A program made the position numbers and the translations under genes. Below are positions 60,660 to 64,000 of a stretch of 64,000 bases of DNA, piece after piece. A model generated the notes under the pieces. The model had not been told where the DNA came from. It saw only the letters and a program-made list of their open reading frames with translations, and ran no database searches. Every line of letters starts with the position of its first letter. Positions within the stretch are counted from its first letter, which is position 1. Origin of the DNA: an uncultured Acidobacteriia bacterium (GTDB taxonomy: Bacteria; Acidobacteriota; Terriglobia; Bryobacterales; Bryobacteraceae); assembly GCA_903907865.1 (NCBI GenBank), contig CAIVPR010000141.1, forward strand, positions 62,001 through 126,000, written 5' to 3'.

Positions 60660-63600
60660 CTAGAAGTACAGCTTCAGGGCCAACTGCAGGTTGCGGGGCG
60701 AATTGATCTGGCTGCCCGCACCCGTCAAGACGCCGAACTGCGCGCTCTGGAGCTGGGTGCTGCCGGTACCAAAACGGACCCGGTTGAACACGTTGAAGGC
60801 TTCAGCTTTGAATTCAAGCTTGGTCTTCTCCCAGATCGGGAACACACGGGTAATCGACAAGTTCTCGTTCAAGTTGTTGAACAGGCGAAGCTTGGGATTC
60901 AACCGCGTGTCGTTGCCGAGGCTGTTGAAAGCCGTGCCGCTGCCCTGGAGGGGGAAGGGGCCGCTGCCGTAGGGAACCAGGAAGTGGTCGACCGAGGGAT
61001 CAAACTTCCCGTTGGCCCAGCTGGTGGGCTGCCAACCGGAGTACGACGACACGTAGGGCGGAACGCGTCCGCCCGCGCCGTTCGCATAGATCGGCAACGT
61101 GTAGCTGGTGCTGATGCCGACCGGGGTACCGCCGGCATACAGGTTGATGGTCGAAACGCGCCAGTTGCCCACGATGTAGCCCAGCGCGCCCTTGGAGGCG
61201 AACTTCTGGCCCTTGCCGAAAGGCAGGTCGTAGGTGGCGGCGAACTTGAAGTCGTGCGCCACGTCAAAGGCGCCAATCGACTTTTCGAGCCCGCGGTTGA
61301 ACAGGTCGGCCGCGTAACCACCGCCCCACGCCGTATCGGAATCCGTCAGGATCTTCGAGAACACGTAGGAGGCGTTGAAGGTCAGGCCGTGCGAAAAGCG
61401 CTTCTGGAGCTTGAAGATCGCCGCATGGTAAGTGGAGTGGCCGGAGTGGTCGCCTTGGCCGGCGTAGGTGTCAATGATGGTGTACTGCGGGAAAGGACGC
61501 AGCGCCTGCGCCACAGTTGCGCGCGATCCCCACAACGAATTGAACGTCGGGAATGGCGCGGTAACGCCCGCAGCGTTCGCGGCGGCCGAGCCAACCAAGC
61601 TGTTGAGGACCGTGATGCTCTGCGCCACGGTGCCCCACTTGGTCAGGTACGACGGGCTGATCTGGTTGTACTGCAGCAGTTGGGTCTGCAGATGCTCGCC
61701 CATCACGCCGCTGTAACCGATTTCAGCCACCATCGAGTTGCCGATTTGGCGCTGGACCGAGAAGCTGAAGTTGTCGAAGGCTGGCAACTTGGTCGTCTCG
61801 TTCCCTTGGAACCACGCGACACCCGCACCGTTCGAAACGGAAGGATTGATGAACGGCGGCGCTGTCCATGGCGGCATGCCGTTGTCCAAGGTGTACGTCG
61901 GGTTGATGCCGCTCGACGAGTTGCTGAACGACTGCGTGAGGGTGTAGCCCGAATTGTGGGTGGAACCGCTGACCGAGACAAGTGCCCCGAACGAACGCGC
62001 ATAGGCTGCGCGAATAACGGTCTTGCTGTCGTAAGAGTAGGCCGCGCCGATGTGGGGACCATAACCCTTCGTCCAGAAGTTGGCCAACCGACGGCTTCCC
62101 ACGCAACCTTTGGCAGTTGCCGGAGAACAGCACCGCGCCTGGAATGTTGCCCGCTGCGGGGTTCGGCGTGGTGGGCGAGAAATCCGTCCAGCGGTTTTCC
62201 AAACCGGTCGGGGGCAGGTTGCCATCCCAACGGAGGCCGATGTTCAGAACAAGCTTCGAGTTCACCTTCCAGTCGTCCTGGAAGTAGCCGCCGAAGTAGT
62301 AGAACTGCTGGCCGATGAAGCGGATGGTGTCGATCTGACCGCTGTCGGCCTGCCCGAGCAGGAACGACGCAAAGGCGTTGCCGCCCGCATTCGGATTGGA
62401 ACCGCCCGGAACGCCCGTCTCCTGGTAGCTGAACCCGACGCAGCCGGAAATGCACTGCCGGCCGAAACCGTTGTAGTGGTTCAACTGGTACATGCCGCCG
62501 AACTTGAACGAGTGGTTGCCGTGGTGGATCCAAGTGAAGTCGTCGTTGTAGGCATAGACGGTGTTTTCGGAACCGTTGTCAGCCTGGCCGCCCCACGTGG
62601 AGTAGTTGTTGCCAGTGCCGCCCGAGAAGAGATTCACCAGGTTGTCGTTGCAATCCGGCACGTTGCCGAGGCAGAACTTGCCCTTCCAGTTGCCGGTGTA
62701 TTCCTGTGGCGGTTTGTGATCCTGCGCCCAGTTGTTGCCACCGGAGTAGAAGTGGTTCAGCTTGGTGGGGCTGAAGGTCCAGTCCCAGCTGAAGCGGACA
62801 ACGTCGGAGGCCTGCAGCAGGTCGTTGTAATTGGTGTAGAGGCCGGGGAGGGTGGGAGGACCGTCGGGGCCGGGCGTCTGGTGCTCGCGGTCGTGGGCGT
62901 AGTAGCCGCTGATGCGGTGCTTGTCGTTGAAGATGTGGTCGCCCTTGATGCTGGTCTTGTTGACCGGGTAGATCTGGGTGCCGTTCGTAACGAGGTAGTT
63001 GCTGGCGATGTAGGCTGCTGTGCCCGGGGCTGCGCCGTTGTTCGGGGCTAGCTTCAGGCTGCTCTGGAACACGCCCAGTGCCTGCATCGAAGCCTTGCTG
63101 AACAGGCTCTGCGGGACTTGGTTGCCGGCAAACGGCTGGCGGGTGACCGAGCCGTCGGGGTTCGAGGTCTGGGTCAATGGGTTGTAGATCGGGATCTGCG
63201 CGCCGGTCGAAGTGACCCACTTGGTGAAGTCGCCGTTGTACATTTCCGTGGTCGGGACTGTGAAGGTGGCACCGGAAGCGCCGGAACGGTTGCGGAAGCC
63301 TTCGTAAGAGAAGAAGAAGAAGGTCTTGTCCTTGCCCTTGTAGATCTTGGGGATCCAGACCGGGCCGCCCGCGGTGGCACCGAAGTCGTTCTGCTTGTAG
63401 ATCGAGATGGGGATGCCGGCCTTGTTGTTGAAGAAGTTGTTGGCGTCGAAATCGTTGTTGCGGAGGAATTCGTAGGCCGAACCATGGTACGCGTTGCTGC
63501 CGGACTTCGACACGAAGGTCATGTTGCCGCCGCCCGCGTGGCCGTATTCGGCCTTGAAGCCGTTGGTGTCGACTGTGAACTGGTCGATGGCCTCGATGGA

Positions 63601-64000
63601 GGGGGCATTGGACGAGACCCAGCTCTTCGAAAGAGCGCGGCTGGTGTTGGTCGAAACGCCGTCGAGCGAGGTGCCGTAGGAGGCCGCCTGGCCGCCGCCC
63701 AGCGAGAAGCCGTTGTCGCCGCCGAGGTTCTTGGCGTCGGGAATCAGCGCCGCGAGGTCGAACGGGGTGCGGATGGTGCCGCCGACGACTAGAGGAAGGT
63801 CGTTGACGAGCTTGTTCTGCAAGGTGACGCTGGTCTTGGCGTCTTCGGTTTGCAGGGTCACGACGGACGCCTGCACCTCGATCGCCTGCGTGTTGTTGCC
63901 GATCTCTAGCGCGGCATCGGCGCGAACCGTCTGCGCGGCATCAAGGTTGAGGCCGTTGGTCTCGCTGGGACGGAAGCCCTGGTGGTCCATGCGGACCTTG
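60660..64000 (-). pseudogene. Oar-like TonB-dependent receptor, frameshifted, 5' end beyond window
   Basis: A large outer-membrane receptor of the Oar type. The part in view begins in the carboxypeptidase-like domain (NTQAIEVQASVVTLQTEDAK), continues through the plug (IRTPFDLAALIPDAKNLGGD, IDQFTVDTNGFKAEYGHAGG) and then the barrel, and ends in NLQLALKLYF. The frame changes near 62109-62111, within a TTT run: removal of one base restores SGNCQGCVGSRRLANFWTKG. Downstream the frame is open to the stop. The shift may be an assembly error in an intact gene. Such receptors import large glycans or other nutrients with TonB energy. Confidence 0.8.

Overview
ORGANISM. The window is GC-rich, densely coded bacterial DNA. 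Its family content points to Acidobacteriota, most likely the Solibacter/Bryobacter group. The markers are a duplicated TIGR03435-type soil protein (16.1-17.7 kb), TIGR03437-type C-terminal modules (22.4 and 43.2 kb), an Oar-like TonB-dependent receptor (60.7-64.0 kb), a gutted second receptor (57.8 kb), three PEP-CTERM proteins, and many secreted sugar- or purine-processing enzymes. This is inferred from protein families; no rRNA or tRNA gene was seen. LAYOUT. 0-6.2 kb: partial carA, a small secreted protein, a helix-turn-helix protein, a frameshifted sugar-isomerase-like TIM barrel, an SPL-type radical SAM protein, an ECF sigma/anti-sigma pair and ksgA. 6.1-14.7 kb: a PEP-CTERM protein, a GT2-methyltransferase fusion, then a very tight five-gene run (DinB, FGE-like/sialidase fusion, DUF5060/DUF4038 glycosidase, FG-GAP protein, MFS exporter). 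14.7-20.6 kb: an accessory patch with a HicB/HicA pair, a TIR-ATPase remnant, a double TIGR03435 protein and a large membrane patatin. 20.7-26.9 kb: a frameshift-split GH27 alpha-galactosidase, an NHL-repeat protein, and about 2.5 kb of gene debris. 26.9-36.1 kb: aconitase; a three-gene operon (cytochrome c, PQQ dehydrogenase, mutarotase-lactonase fusion) that reads as a periplasmic aldose oxidation module; an exported amidohydrolase; and an aspartic-protease/DUF104-DUF5678 pair. 36.1-39.9 kb: a compact nucleoside salvage operon (thymidine phosphorylase, NupC transporter, purine nucleoside phosphorylase, cytidine deaminase). 40-50 kb: a TPR protein with a type III polyketide synthase, hypothetical proteins, a YHYH protein, an MBL hydrolase, YgfZ, a heme/HhH protein and thrS. 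50-64 kb: two tandem CHRD PEP-CTERM proteins, rsmI, a Wzz-like protein, an RlhA-like U32 protein coupled to an Rpn-like nuclease, a Gfo/Idh oxidoreductase, a SET-domain protein, cytochrome c prime, an old-yellow-enzyme homologue and the large receptor. HOW THE GENES WORK TOGETHER. Several operons show stop/start overlaps (ATGA or GTGA), so gene order is informative: carbohydrate turnover at 8-13.5 kb, sugar oxidation at 29.7-34 kb, nucleoside catabolism at 36-40 kb. DAMAGE. Four single-base frameshifts in otherwise well-conserved genes (near 2238, 2797, 21800 and 62110) and an in-frame amber codon at 10738 could be real decay or consensus errors. The pseudogenes at 24.4-25.3 and 57.8-58.0 kb are clearly degraded. 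No CRISPR array, intact insertion sequence or tRNA was found.
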